64,000 nt of DNA from JANPBY01 sp963851405 (GCA_963851405.1 CAWKPB010000005.1:481294-545293); one strand, 5' to 3'. Shown: positions 1 to 8,872, counted from the stretch's first letter. Notes: generated by a model not told the origin, from the letters alone. Program-made: numbers and translations.

Positions 1-444
1 GAAGTCCGAGCCCGCGGCCATGTCCGTGAGGGCGGGAGTCAAGTCACGGCCCGTGCGCCGAATCAGCCCGGATAGCCGCTTGGCGCTGCGTGATCCGTTC
101 CATGGCGGACCCACGCTGATCACGTGCTGCACTTGCTCGCGGTGATCGATGGCGTAGCGCAGGCAGGCGAGGGCCCCCTGCGAGTGCCCGACGAGGACAA
201 CGGGCGCGTCCGGCCGGCTTCCCTGAGCGGCCAAGCCTTCGCGGATGTCTTCCTCGAGGTGGAGCTGCGAGCGGGTCAACGGAAGGGTCACCCCGAAACT
301 GGCGAGGGTGATCAGGAACGCATTTGGGTGGCGCTCGAGCACTCGGCGCATCATGACCGTCGCGGCCAGACCTTTCATGGCGGTGCCCGCGACAATGGGG
401 ACGGCTATGGGCACCCGATCCTCCGTCCCCGTGTCCGCGTCCAT
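1..444 (-). CDS. partial alpha/beta hydrolase (lipase/esterase-like), C-terminus beyond window
   Basis: Reading the minus strand from an ATG at 444 gives an open frame to the window edge. It contains the sequence VVLVGHSQGALACLRY (about 195-150), whose GHSQG is the nucleophile elbow of alpha/beta hydrolases, followed by a VISVGPPWNGS segment like that of triacylglycerol lipases and PGAP1-type esterases. The catalytic Asp and His would lie in the missing C-terminal part. The start at 444 is chosen because GAGGAAAGG lies 9 bases upstream; in-frame ATGs at 453 and 510 are alternatives. The gene is divergent from the oxidoreductase at 563. The substrate cannot be told. Confidence 0.6.
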   Translation of the reverse strand, partial: MDADTGTEDRVPIAVPIVAGTAMKGLAATVMMRRVLERHPNAFLITLASFGVTLPLTRSQLHLEEDIREGLAAQGSRPDAPVVLVGHSQGALACLRYAIDHREQVQHVISVGPPWNGSRSAKRLSGLIRRTGRDLTPALTDMAAGSDF

Positions 445-562
445 CGGCACCATCCTTTCCTCACCCGGTCTCGCACGCCGAACCGGCTCCCGGCGGGCGT
501 GTCGATTCATGGTCCCGCCACCTCGGGGGGTGAGCGCGTGTCCCCCCGCATAGGGTCGTGGG

Positions 563-2233
563 GTGATGCGCGTTGCCTGGCTTGTCGACCTCGAAGATGC
601 CGGCCTTGACCGTGCCGTCCACGCCCTGCGTGGCGTAGTGACGGCATCCGGCTGGGTCGATCTCGGCCACCCGCACTCCGCTGCCGACTTGAGCTCGGCC
701 GACGTGGTGGTCGTGTGGGCGGATCGTCCGGTGGCAGCCGACCTGGCGAACGCGTTGACTGATCCCTCGGTCGCCGTGGTGCTGGCAGGACCCACGATCG
801 TGGCTGGCGATCCGGAGGGAGCTTTTGCCGAAGCGGCGGGGCTGGGCGTGGGGGACCGGACCCCGGTCCATGACATCCGGGTGCGCGCGGCGGCGGGAGC
901 ACCGATCGACCTCCGCCCGCAAAGCCGCGGGCTGGGGCCGTCGGACCACAACGGCGTGCACGACGAGGTACGCGATGGCGTGCTCCTTGTCGACAAGGTC
1001 CTCGACGACGTCCAGGTTCTTCGCGTCGCTTTGGTGGGCCTCGACGAGCACCCGGTCCTCACGTGGCGCCCGTCAACGGCCACCGCGATCTGGACGCTGG
1101 GGTCCACCCCCGAAGCGGTCTCCGACCGGGATGCCACGCGCATGTTGGTCTCGCTGCTGAGCATGATGGCCGGCGACGTCGAGGCGCCTTCGATAGGCGT
1201 GGGTCTGCTCGGATACGGCGCGATCGGCCACGAGCACAGTCGGGCTGTGAGCGCGGTCGATGGACTTCACCTCGCGTCGGTCTGCGACACCTCGGACGAA
1301 AGGCTCGCAGCCGCTTCCCACGCAGCGCCAGGTGTGGCGACGACCACCAACGCCGAGGCCTTGCTAGAGCGTGACGACGTCGACCTGGTCGTCGTGTCCA
1401 CGCCGCCCAATAGCCACTCAAAGTGGGCACTGCGAGCCATCGGCGCCGGCAAGCACGTCGTCGTCGAGAAGCCGTTCGCGATCCATACCGCCGAGGCCGA
1501 CGAAGTGCTCGGCGCCGCGTCCGCGGCCAACCGCGTGGTCGTCGTCTACCAGAATCGGCGCTTTGACCCCGACCACCTCGCGGTCCGCCGGCTCGTGAGC
1601 GCCGGACAGCTCGGCGAGCTGTTCCACCTTGAGACCTTTGTTGGGGGGTACGGACACCCGTGCAACCTGTGGCATTCGGACGAGGCAGTTTCGGGGGGAG
1701 CCTTCTACGACTGGGGCTCTCACGTCATCGACCAAATCCTCGACCTCGTCCCTACACCTGTCGACTACGTCACCGCGACGTCCCACAAGCGCAGGTGGTT
1801 CGACGTCACCAACGCCGACCACTCTCGCGTGACGATCCGTTTCGTCGATGGGGTCGAGGCCGAGTTCATTCACTCCGATCTCGCCGCGGCCCTCAAGCCG
1901 CGCTGGTACCTGCTCGGCACGCAGGGAGCGCTCGTGGGTCACTGGCGAAGGGAGAGGGTCGTGGCGCGCAGCGATATCGGAACTCTCCTTGAGGATGTCC
2001 TCGCGCCGGCCGACTCCCCGCCGGTGCTCGACCTGCACGCCTCCGATGGGAGCGTGACATCAGTCGCGCTAGTGACGCAGCGCCCGTACGCCTTCCATGG
2101 GGAGCTGGCAGACCGACTCCGGTTCGGGCTGCCTATGACCGTGACCGGCGAGCAGTCAAGGCGCGTGCTGGCCGTCATGGAGGCTGCGCGCTACTCGGCG
2201 GACGATGGCGGTCGCCCGGTCGCTCCCCGATGA
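563..2233 (+). CDS. Gfo/Idh/MocA oxidoreductase with an extra N-terminal ThuA-like domain
   Basis: The 556-residue protein has two parts. Residues about 210-540 form a Gfo/Idh/MocA dehydrogenase: a nucleotide-binding GYGAIG near 217 and the family motif EKPF near 305, followed by the usual C-terminal substrate domain with a DWGSHVID stretch. Such enzymes oxidise or reduce sugars and inositols with NAD(P). The first 200 residues are additional; their ending, HPVLTWRPSTATAIWTLG, resembles the end of ThuA-like (glutamine-amidotransferase-fold) domains linked to sugar utilisation. That assignment is inference from a short pattern. The stop overlaps the start of the next gene, a second family member, so the two are probably co-translated and may act in one sugar pathway. 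Confidence 0.8.
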   Translation: MMRVAWLVDLEDAGLDRAVHALRGVVTASGWVDLGHPHSAADLSSADVVVVWADRPVAADLANALTDPSVAVVLAGPTIVAGDPEGAFAEAAGLGVGDRTPVHDIRVRAAAGAPIDLRPQSRGLGPSDHNGVHDEVRDGVLLVDKVLDDVQVLRVALVGLDEHPVLTWRPSTATAIWTLGSTPEAVSDRDATRMLVSLLSMMAGDVEAPSIGVGLLGYGAIGHEHSRAVSAVDGLHLASVCDTSDERLAAASHAAPGVATTTNAEALLERDDVDLVVVSTPPNSHSKWALRAIGAGKHVVVEKPFAIHTAEADEVLGAASAANRVVVVYQNRRFDPDHLAVRRLVSAGQLGELFHLETFVGGYGHPCNLWHSDEAVSGGAFYDWGSHVIDQILDLVPTPVDYVTATSHKRRWFDVTNADHSRVTIRFVDGVEAEFIHSDLAAALKPRWYLLGTQGALVGHWRRERVVARSDIGTLLEDVLAPADSPPVLDLHASDGSVTSVALVTQRPYAFHGELADRLRFGLPMTVTGEQSRRVLAVMEAARYSADDGGRPVAPR

Positions 2234-3171
2234 TGAAGTCGGTCCGTTGGGGCTTTCTCGGCGCCGGTTTCGTGGCCTCCCGCGCTGTCGCGCCTGCCGT
2301 GAGCGCTGCTGACGGGTCGGTTCTTCAGGTAGTTGCTGCTCGCGATGTGGCGCGCGCAGGGGAGCTGGGTCCGATCCGGACCGAAGCTTCGTACCAGGCA
2401 GTCTGCGAGGCCGAGGACGTCGACGTCGTCTACCTGTCCCTGCCCAACGATGCGCACCGAGCGTGGGTCATCACCGCGCTTGAAGCGGGTAAACACGTTC
2501 TCTGCGAAAAGCCGCTCGGCTGTTCTGCGGCAGATGTACGGGAGATGTCGGCGGCCGCTGAGCGCACCGGACGCCTACTCGTGGAGGCGGCGTGGAACCG
2601 ATGGCATCCGCGCACGCGGCGTCTCGAGGCCCTGCTGGCCAACAGTGATGGGCCATGTGAGGCGGAAGCCTGGTTCACCTTCGCAGGGGTCCCCGCTGGC
2701 AACTACCGTCTCGACCCCGGTCGCGGCGGAGGCGCCCTGCTCGACGTGGGCTGCTATGCGGTGGCTGCTGCCCTCATGGCTCTTCGGGACTCGGTCCAGG
2801 TCAGCGAGGTCGATCGCCGGGTCGGCCCGACCGGCGTAGATCTGACCACTAGCGCGACGCTGACGTCCTCACTGGGACGCGCCCGCGTCCGGGCTTCCTT
2901 CGAGATGCCGGAGTCGCAGGGCCTGCGGGTCGTCGCGCCCGACCTGGTCGTTGAGGTGCCGCATCCGGCGTACACGAGCTGGCGGGAGCCGTCGGAGCTA
3001 CGCGTGATCGATGCCGGGGACGAGAGAGTCGAGCGGTTCGCGGCCTGCGATGCCTACCAGGTGATGATCGAGGCAGTGGCGGCGCAGGCACGCGGCGACC
3101 ATGGGTGGGTGTTGCCGGTGACGACCTCGCTCGCGGTGGCCGAAGTCTTGGATGCGATCGCCGCTAGCTAG
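2230..3171 (+). CDS. Gfo/Idh/MocA family oxidoreductase
   Basis: This 313-residue protein is a plain family member of near-standard length. It starts with GFLGAGFVASRAVAPA (nucleotide-binding turn), has the EKPLG motif near residue 95 that carries the catalytic-site lysine, and a GGALLDVGCY segment near 165 typical of the substrate domain. NAD(P)-dependent oxidation of a sugar, inositol or diol is the family role; the actual substrate is unknown. Its ATG overlaps the stop codon of the preceding oxidoreductase in an ATGA arrangement, which indicates one transcript and translational coupling. Confidence 0.85.
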   Translation: MMKSVRWGFLGAGFVASRAVAPAVSAADGSVLQVVAARDVARAGELGPIRTEASYQAVCEAEDVDVVYLSLPNDAHRAWVITALEAGKHVLCEKPLGCSAADVREMSAAAERTGRLLVEAAWNRWHPRTRRLEALLANSDGPCEAEAWFTFAGVPAGNYRLDPGRGGGALLDVGCYAVAAALMALRDSVQVSEVDRRVGPTGVDLTTSATLTSSLGRARVRASFEMPESQGLRVVAPDLVVEVPHPAYTSWREPSELRVIDAGDERVERFAACDAYQVMIEAVAAQARGDHGWVLPVTTSLAVAEVLDAIAAS

Positions 3172-3233
3172 GCAGTGACCGTCTCTACCGCCGCAGCCGG
3201 ACCAGGATTTGGTCGCCGCCGTCGTTCGCTACA

Positions 3234-3249
3234 ATACCCATAGGGGTAT
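3234..3249. promoter_or_regulatory. CsoR/CstR-type operator ATACCC-N4-GGGTAT (copy 1)
   Basis: The 16 bases ATACCCATAGGGGTAT form an inverted repeat with 6-bp arms and a 4-bp spacer. This matches the operator style of CsoR-family repressors, especially the persulfide sensor CstR. The same arms and spacing recur at 40,527 before the persulfide operon. It lies 30 bases before a short ORF and the DUF302 gene. No CsoR-family gene is in the window. Confidence 0.7.
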
Positions 3250-3279
3250 AGCCGCCGACGATGGGCAAGGACGTGACTC

Positions 3280-3441
3280 ATGACTTGCGTTACAACGACC
3301 GCCAACACCTTCGAGACCCCCATGCGCAAACACGACATCGTGCTCATCGACAGCGTTCGCGACCCAAGCAGGGTTGACGGTCGCCAGCGGGCCACTGACC
3401 AGCCATGCGTGGCTGCCGATCAGAGGGTGGCCCAGTTATGA
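3280..3441 (+). CDS. small ORF (53 aa), possibly a leader gene
   Basis: An ATG at 3280 opens a 53-codon frame ending in a TGA (3439-3441) that overlaps the ATG of the DUF302 gene at 3438. The peptide begins MTCVTTTANTFETPMRKHDI and has no membrane segment or motif I recognise. The ATGA overlap and the position just after the operator suggest it is translated and couples translation to DUF302. The length is short enough for chance, and no clear Shine-Dalgarno sequence is visible, so this is tentative. Confidence 0.35.
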   Translation: MTCVTTTANTFETPMRKHDIVLIDSVRDPSRVDGRQRATDQPCVAADQRVAQL

Positions 3442-3836
3442 GTTACGGCAGCACGGTCGAGCTGCGCCTGCCGTTCGACGACGCCGTCGCTGCGGTGCGT
3501 GTTGCGCTGTCTGATCAGGGGTTTGGGGTTCTCACAGAAATCGACGTACAGGCGACGATGAAGGCCAAGTTGGACGCAGACCTGGAGCCGTACCTGATCC
3601 TCGGAGCCTGCAACCCACCGCTTGCCTTCCGAGCGTTGCAGGCTGAGCCGTCCGCCGGCCTGCTCCTGCCCTGCAACGTCATCATTCGCCAGGTCGACGA
3701 GGGCACGACCGTGGAGGCCATCGATCCGATGACCATGGTCAGCGTCTCCGGGAACCCCGCTCTACAGCCTGTCGTCGACGAAGTGGCTGACAAGTTGAAT
3801 GCAGTGCTCGCGGCCCTGGCGTCGCACACAGCCTGA
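3438..3836 (+). CDS. DUF302 family protein
   Basis: This 132-residue protein matches the DUF302 family: an N-terminal strand region (STVELRLPFDDAVAAVRVAL), the phrase LGACNPPLAFRAL near residue 60, LLPCNVIIR near 80 and a C-terminal helix. DUF302 proteins are small cytosolic proteins of unproven function, often found with persulfide or sulfide stress genes. Here the gene follows an operator like the one before the persulfide operon at 40.5 kb, which supports a shared regulon. The start at 3438 is chosen over 3405 because of the ATGA overlap with the preceding small ORF. Confidence 0.8.
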   Translation: MSYGSTVELRLPFDDAVAAVRVALSDQGFGVLTEIDVQATMKAKLDADLEPYLILGACNPPLAFRALQAEPSAGLLLPCNVIIRQVDEGTTVEAIDPMTMVSVSGNPALQPVVDEVADKLNAVLAALASHTA

Positions 3837-4009
3837 CTCGCGACGCCTCCGAAGGTGCCGGGTCCATCCTTCTTGATCCCCTTGATCCGCGGAAATGGGT
3901 GGGCGACCGCCCCTGTCGTCTGGTTGTGGGATCGTGGCCGGCGTGGACGCTGACGCAGCAGCCGGCGATCCGATGTCGACGGGCACAAGGGCACGAACAC
4001 GCTTGTATC

Positions 4010-4527
4010 AACGGGGCCGCCGTTGAAGACCTCGACGAGGAGATCGAGGAACTCGAAGACCTGCTCTTCGACCAAAGAACAGGAAGCGATGAACTGCAGC
4101 GTCGTAGTTTCGTGTTGCGGAAAAGCCTGGTCACGCTGCGCCGAGTAGTCCTACCGATGCGCGAGGTCGTCAACAGCCTGATGCGCCGAGATCTTCAAGT
4201 CGTGACCGACGAGCTGATGCCGTACTACCAAGACGTCTATGACCCATCCTCCGCGCCACGGAGTGGACCGAGTCCTTACGGGACCTGGTCACCACGATCC
4301 TCGAAACCAACCTCACCCTGCAGGGCAACAGGCTCAACGTCATCACCAAGAAGGTCACGAGTTGGGCCGCAATCATCGCCGTCCCCACAGCGGTCACCGG
4401 GTGGTATGGACAGAACCTCCCGTACCCCGGCTTCGCCAACACCGGCGGACTAGTCACCTCGTTCGTTCTCATTGTGGGTATCTCCGTCGGCCTCTACCTC
4501 ACCTTCAAACACAACGATTGGCTGTGA
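4010..4527 (+). pseudogene. corA: CorA-family divalent cation transporter remnant
   Basis: Two frames together encode the C-terminal half of a CorA channel. The first frame gives the long helix VEDLDEEIEELEDLLFDQ to DELMPYYQDVYD (about 4,022-4,243). The second gives DLVTTILETNLTLQGNRLNV, a first membrane helix, the pore-entry loop YGQNLPYPGF, a second membrane helix and a positively charged tail (to 4,527). One base is missing at about 4,244, where GACCAC is expected. The loop reads GQN where classical CorA has GMN. The roughly 150-200 residue N-terminal domain is not found upstream in any frame, so this looks like a real decayed copy and not only a sequencing slip. Confidence 0.75.
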
Positions 4528-4647
4528 GCGCGGCTGGGCTGCATGGAGGGCCGCACGGCTGATCGGCTGTTCGAGGTGCTCGGAGGTGGGGGAGCAGTGT
4601 CGTCGTCGGACGAGGCGGGGGCCGGCAGTCGGAGCCGCTTCGGCGAC

Positions 4648-7392
4648 CTAGACGGCAGGCGTCCCCTGGTCGTCCGACGCCCGCCGCGCGATGAGTTTGC
4701 CGAGCTCCCATAGGACGAAGAGGACTGCCGCGGGGGCCGCGGCGATGAGCCACTGGGTCAGAGTCAGCGCAGTCGTGCCGAGCAGGGAAGTGAGCTCCCC
4801 GCCGCGGGCCACCAGTACTGCAAGGACCACCTCGATCAGAATGGTGATGTTCACGGCCTTGTTGTCGAAGGTCTCGACGCGCAGGGTCGTTCCGAATTGA
4901 TCGCGCGACTGAAACGCTGCGATGACCAGCATCAGCGAGAACGCGACCAACCCCATCGTGCTTCCGATCGCGGTGGCGTCGTACTCGTTCTCACCAAAGA
5001 CGATGAGGCCGTTGATCGTCGTCGACATGTACAAGCCAACCAGAGCGACGGTGGTGATCACCGCGGTGTTCATGATTGAGGAGTTCCGCGGCCGTGGTTG
5101 GCGCATCATCAGGCCCGGCGTTTCCTTGTCCAGGCCGAGGGCAATGCCTACGGGGGCGGTGATTGCGAAGTTGATCCACAGAATCTGCGTAGCGGAGAAG
5201 GGTTCACCGGCCGCGATATTGAGGATGCTCGCGGCCAGGAAGGTCACGATGTAGGTCACGAGTGCTATCAACATGAATCGGATGTATTTGAGCATGTTGT
5301 CGTAGAGTTTGCGGCCCTCGGATATCGCGCGAACGATCGTGGCGAAGTTGTCGTCGGTCAGGATCATCCGCCCCGCGTTCTTGGCGACCTGTGTCCCGCT
5401 GCCCATCGCGATCCCGATGTCAGCGGCCTTGATCGCTGGTGCGTCGTTGACGCCGTCACCGGTCATCGCAACGACGTCGCCCTTCTTGCGCAGGGTCTCG
5501 ACCATGAGCACCTTGTGCTCAGGAGCAACGCGGCCAACGACCCCGATGGAATCAATTCGGTCCAGGCGTTCCTGGTCCGACATCGCCGCGAGCTCGGTGC
5601 CCAAGACTGCGTCGCCGGGAATGCCGAGTTGCTGGGCGATGGCTGCGCCGGTGATCACATCGTCGCCGGTGACCATGCGCACGCGGATGTTCGCTGCCTG
5701 GGCGGCTCGCACAGCGTCCATCGACTCGGCACGAGGGGGATCAATCATGCCGACGAGGGCCGTCATCTGCAGTCCCTGAACCATCGACAGCAGGTCCCCG
5801 TTGGGGTCGAAATCGCCGGGTTCTAGATCCTTGACGGCAGCCGCCATGATGCGAAGGCCCTGTCCGCCCAGCCGCTTCATCTCCTCATCGGCCCGCGCGT
5901 TCTCCGCCTCGCCCCAGGGAACGCTCTTGCCCTGAGCCAAGGCTGAGGTGGCGCGGCTGATGACAGCGGGCGCAGCGCCCTTCACGAACATCCGCACGAC
6001 CGGTTTGCCGGCCTCGTCCTTCGTCTCGGCGAAGACCGCCATCAGCTTGTACGTGGGGTCGAAGGGCAAAGTTGCCAGTCTGGGCCATGCGTCTCTAGTG
6101 CCCTCGACGTCGACCTTGGCCTTGTGTCCCAGAACGAGCAAAGCGCCTTCCGTGGGGTCGCCAACGACCTTCCCGTCGACCAGCTTCGCGTCGTTGGTCA
6201 CCAGAAACGGCAAGATCGCCGCCTCGATGGTGTTGGTGTTCCCCGCCGTGTGTTCGATCGACCCTTCCAGGCCGTAGCCCATGCCAGTGATGGCATATCG
6301 ATCCGTGGGGTCGATGACTTCGACGACCGTGACCTGGTTCATGGTGAGCGTGCCGGTCTTGTCGGAGTTGATGGCCGATGTTGAGCCCAAGGTCTCCACC
6401 GAGTCCAGACTCTTCACCACGGCCCCATGAGCGGCCAACTCACGCGACCCGCTCGACATGATGACCTGCAACACGGTTGGCATGGCCATGGGGACGGCGG
6501 CCAACGCCAAAGCGATGGCCGTCGTGAAGATCTGCGTCGTGGAATCGCCACGGGAGTACCCGAGCGCAAACATGATCGCGATAGTCAGCCCTGCTGCCCC
6601 TGCGATCCACAGGGTCAACGTGTCCAACTGCTTGGTCATGGGCGTCTTCAGATTGGGCGTTGACTTCAACATCCCGGAGATCCGTCCGACTGCCGTGTCG
6701 GCGCCGGTTCCGGTCACGATCATGACCCCACTGCCGTGGGTCACCGGGGTGTTCATGAAGGCCATGTTTGATTGATCGCCGATGACCGGGTTGTCATCGG
6801 TCACTACTGCCGCATCCTTGGACGCGGGCACGCTCTCTCCGGTCAGGGCCGACTCGTCTATCTGCAACGACGAAGCCTCGACGATGCGACCGTCTGCACA
6901 CACGTCGTCGCCCGCCGAGAGCAGGACGACGTCGCCGACAACCACCTGATCCGCATCGACCTTGACCTCGGTCCCGTCGCGGCGGACTCGAGCAGTCGTC
7001 TTGAGCATTGACTGCAAGGCGTTCATCGCGCTCTCTGCCTTGCCCTGCTGACGCATACCGCCGACCGCGTTGATCGCGGTGATGAAAAGCACGACGAGGC
7101 CGGTCGAGATCTCACCGATCAGGAATGAGGCGATGGCGGCGCCCACCAGGATGATCTGCATGTAGGACTTGTACTGAGCCAGAAACAACGTCCAGCCCGG
7201 TGCCGGCTTCTCCGCTGGAAGGGCATTCGGACCGTTCGCCTTGAGCAGTTCCTCAGCCTTCGCTGCCGGCAAGCCTTGACTCGTGTCGACGCCGACCTTG
7301 CGGGCGACGTCATCAGTGGGTACGGCGTACCAACGGGCCTCTCCCTGAGCCGCAGGGTTCGAAGAAGTCGTTGCGGCGGCCTGATCAGTCAT
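4648..7392 (-). CDS. cation-transporting P-type ATPase (class II-like)
   Basis: The 914-residue protein has the full P-type architecture: an N-terminal cation-ATPase domain, the actuator motif TGES near residue 183, the phosphorylation motif DKTGTLT near 344, a nucleotide-binding domain, the hinge GDGVNDAPA near 645 and about ten membrane helices. It would pump a cation across the plasma membrane using ATP. The M4 helix, where Ca2+ pumps carry PEGLP, reads VPMAMPTV, and M6 reads INFAITAPVGIALG instead of the usual NLVTDG type, so the ion cannot be inferred as calcium. It follows a polyphosphate kinase 2 gene on the same strand with a 50-base gap, probably in one operon. Confidence 0.88.
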   Translation of the reverse strand: MTDQAAATTSSNPAAQGEARWYAVPTDDVARKVGVDTSQGLPAAKAEELLKANGPNALPAEKPAPGWTLFLAQYKSYMQIILVGAAIASFLIGEISTGLVVLFITAINAVGGMRQQGKAESAMNALQSMLKTTARVRRDGTEVKVDADQVVVGDVVLLSAGDDVCADGRIVEASSLQIDESALTGESVPASKDAAVVTDDNPVIGDQSNMAFMNTPVTHGSGVMIVTGTGADTAVGRISGMLKSTPNLKTPMTKQLDTLTLWIAGAAGLTIAIMFALGYSRGDSTTQIFTTAIALALAAVPMAMPTVLQVIMSSGSRELAAHGAVVKSLDSVETLGSTSAINSDKTGTLTMNQVTVVEVIDPTDRYAITGMGYGLEGSIEHTAGNTNTIEAAILPFLVTNDAKLVDGKVVGDPTEGALLVLGHKAKVDVEGTRDAWPRLATLPFDPTYKLMAVFAETKDEAGKPVVRMFVKGAAPAVISRATSALAQGKSVPWGEAENARADEEMKRLGGQGLRIMAAAVKDLEPGDFDPNGDLLSMVQGLQMTALVGMIDPPRAESMDAVRAAQAANIRVRMVTGDDVITGAAIAQQLGIPGDAVLGTELAAMSDQERLDRIDSIGVVGRVAPEHKVLMVETLRKKGDVVAMTGDGVNDAPAIKAADIGIAMGSGTQVAKNAGRMILTDDNFATIVRAISEGRKLYDNMLKYIRFMLIALVTYIVTFLAASILNIAAGEPFSATQILWINFAITAPVGIALGLDKETPGLMMRQPRPRNSSIMNTAVITTVALVGLYMSTTINGLIVFGENEYDATAIGSTMGLVAFSLMLVIAAFQSRDQFGTTLRVETFDNKAVNITILIEVVLAVLVARGGELTSLLGTTALTLTQWLIAAAPAAVLFVLWELGKLIARRASDDQGTPAV

Positions 7393-7442
7393 GAAAGGTC
7401 TCTTTCACCTATTGGGGGAGTGGACTCCGACGGAGCTGAGTC

Positions 7443-8378
7443 TCAGAACTGGCTCGGAACGTGCCTGACTGGAAGATCGGGTTCCTGGTAGCCACGCGGG
7501 CTCGGCTTGCGAGGCATCTTGATGTCCTGGTCGGGCATTGGCTCATACGGAATCTGGGACAGCAGGTGGGAGATGATGTTGAGGCGGCCGCGCTTCTTGT
7601 CGTCGTTGTCTGCGACAAACCAAGGAGCCCACTCGCTGTCGGTCGCCGCAAGCATCGCGTCGCGCGCCTTGCAGTACGCGAAGTGGCGGCTGTAGGACTT
7701 GAGATCGGTTGGAGAGAGCTTCCAGATCTTGCGCGGATCTTCGATCCGGTTGCGGAGACGACGAGTCTGCTCGTGAACGCTGACATTGAGCCAGTACTTG
7801 ATCAGGATGATCCCGTTGTCCACCATGGCTTTTTCGACAAGGGGAGTCATCCGCAGGAAGCGATCAGCCTCGTCTTGGGTGCAGTACCCCATCACCGGCT
7901 CGACGCCGGCTCGGTTGTACCAGCTGCGGTCGAAGATGGCGACCTCTCCAGCTGACGGGAAGTGCGCCATGTATCGCTGGACGTACATCTGCGACTTTTC
8001 GCGCTCGGAGGGGGCTGGCAAAGCGATGTGTTTGAACACCCGCGGGCTGGTGCGCTCGGTGATTCGGCGGATGGTGCCGCCCTTTCCCGCGGAGTCCAAG
8101 CCTTCAAAGACGATGCAGACCTTGGCGCCGGTGGCCTTCACCCATTCCTGCATAGCGACGAGCTCGCCCTGCAAGAGGGCCATCTCCCGCTCATAGTCCT
8201 TGCGCTTCATCTTGGCTGGCGGGCCAGCCTCACCGGCGGCGTCTGCGCCATCCTGTGGCGTGGTCTCGCCGTCAGACGGCCCGGCCATGGGCAACTGCTC
8301 GTCGTCATGGGGCTGCACGTGACGCTTGGACTTCTTGTCACTCTTCGCCTTCTTCGCGTGCTTGGACTTCTTGCCCAT
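7443..8378 (-). CDS. ppk2: polyphosphate kinase 2 (PPK2)
   Basis: The 311-residue protein carries Walker A GLDSAGKGG near residue 93, Walker B FDRSWYNR near 147 and the lid stretch RIEDPRKIWKLSPTD near 210, all typical of single-domain PPK2 enzymes. These use polyphosphate to phosphorylate nucleoside di- or monophosphates in the cytosol. The first 50 residues are a lysine-rich, low-complexity extension (KKSKHAKKAKSDKKSKRH) followed by an acidic stretch, which may bind the polyanion. It is directly upstream of the P-type ATPase, so ATP regeneration for the pump is a possible link, but that is inference. Confidence 0.9.
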   Translation of the reverse strand: MGKKSKHAKKAKSDKKSKRHVQPHDDEQLPMAGPSDGETTPQDGADAAGEAGPPAKMKRKDYEREMALLQGELVAMQEWVKATGAKVCIVFEGLDSAGKGGTIRRITERTSPRVFKHIALPAPSEREKSQMYVQRYMAHFPSAGEVAIFDRSWYNRAGVEPVMGYCTQDEADRFLRMTPLVEKAMVDNGIILIKYWLNVSVHEQTRRLRNRIEDPRKIWKLSPTDLKSYSRHFAYCKARDAMLAATDSEWAPWFVADNDDKKRGRLNIISHLLSQIPYEPMPDQDIKMPRKPSPRGYQEPDLPVRHVPSQF

Positions 8379-8476
8379 TTCGCGGCCCCGTTCGACGAGT
8401 GACAGCCTTTGACGCTGCCGATTCTAGTACCGGCACTGGATCCGACCACTGGGCCGAAGGGCCTGACTTGGGCAAA

Positions 8477-8514
8477 CAGAAGCCGGGCTCATCGCGAGAT
8501 GAACCCGGCTTCTG
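8477..8514. terminator. bidirectional hairpin terminator between ppk2 and the YCII gene
   Basis: A 17-base arm beginning CAGAAGCCGGG pairs, with one mismatch, with an arm ending CCCGGCTTCTG around a 4-base loop. It lies just after the stop of the YCII-like gene, read on the minus strand. There is no long T tract, which is usual for actinobacterial terminators. Confidence 0.65.
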
Positions 8515-8533
8515 TCCGACCGCAACAGTCGTT

Positions 8534-8872
8534 CTACATACCCGGGATGTCCTGTGCGGCGTGCACCTCGATCTCGCATCCGCCCGGCATCGTCAGGTGG
8601 GGGTGAATGCGCGCCAGCTCGAGCGCCTCATCGGCGTCGGCTACGTCGATGATGGTGTAGCCAGCCACCTCGCGGCTACTCGGTGACGTGGACCCGTCGC
8701 CGGTGATCCGGATGCCGTCAGCCAGAGGCGTCCCGAAGTCGACCATGCGATCTCCCACCTTGTCCGCCCACTGTCCCCAGCGCTGCATGACCGCCGCCAT
8801 CTGATCTGCGGTGGGTGGCGATGCTTCGGCGGGAGTCATCGGCGCGTGGTAGATGAACACGAACTTGGGCAT
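8534..8872 (-). CDS. YCII-related family protein
   Basis: The 112-residue protein starts MPKFVFIYHAP and has a ferredoxin-like pattern ending in the stretch DEALELARIHPHLTMPGGCEIEV, characteristic of YCII-related (DGPF-type) proteins common in actinobacteria. They are small cytosolic proteins of uncertain function, often encoded near ECF sigma factors or SRPBCC proteins. A strong ribosome site, AAGGAGAACGAG, precedes the ATG. The ArsR/SRPBCC operon lies immediately upstream on the same strand, as often seen for this family. Confidence 0.8.
   Translation of the reverse strand: MPKFVFIYHAPMTPAEASPPTADQMAAVMQRWGQWADKVGDRMVDFGTPLADGIRITGDGSTSPSSREVAGYTIIDVADADEALELARIHPHLTMPGGCEIEVHAAQDIPGM

Noticed and set aside
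461..1051. Long minus-strand frames opposite the oxidoreductase gene, and similar long antisense frames throughout the GC-rich blocks
   Set aside because: They are GC-rich shadow frames with arginine/proline-rich translations and no motifs.
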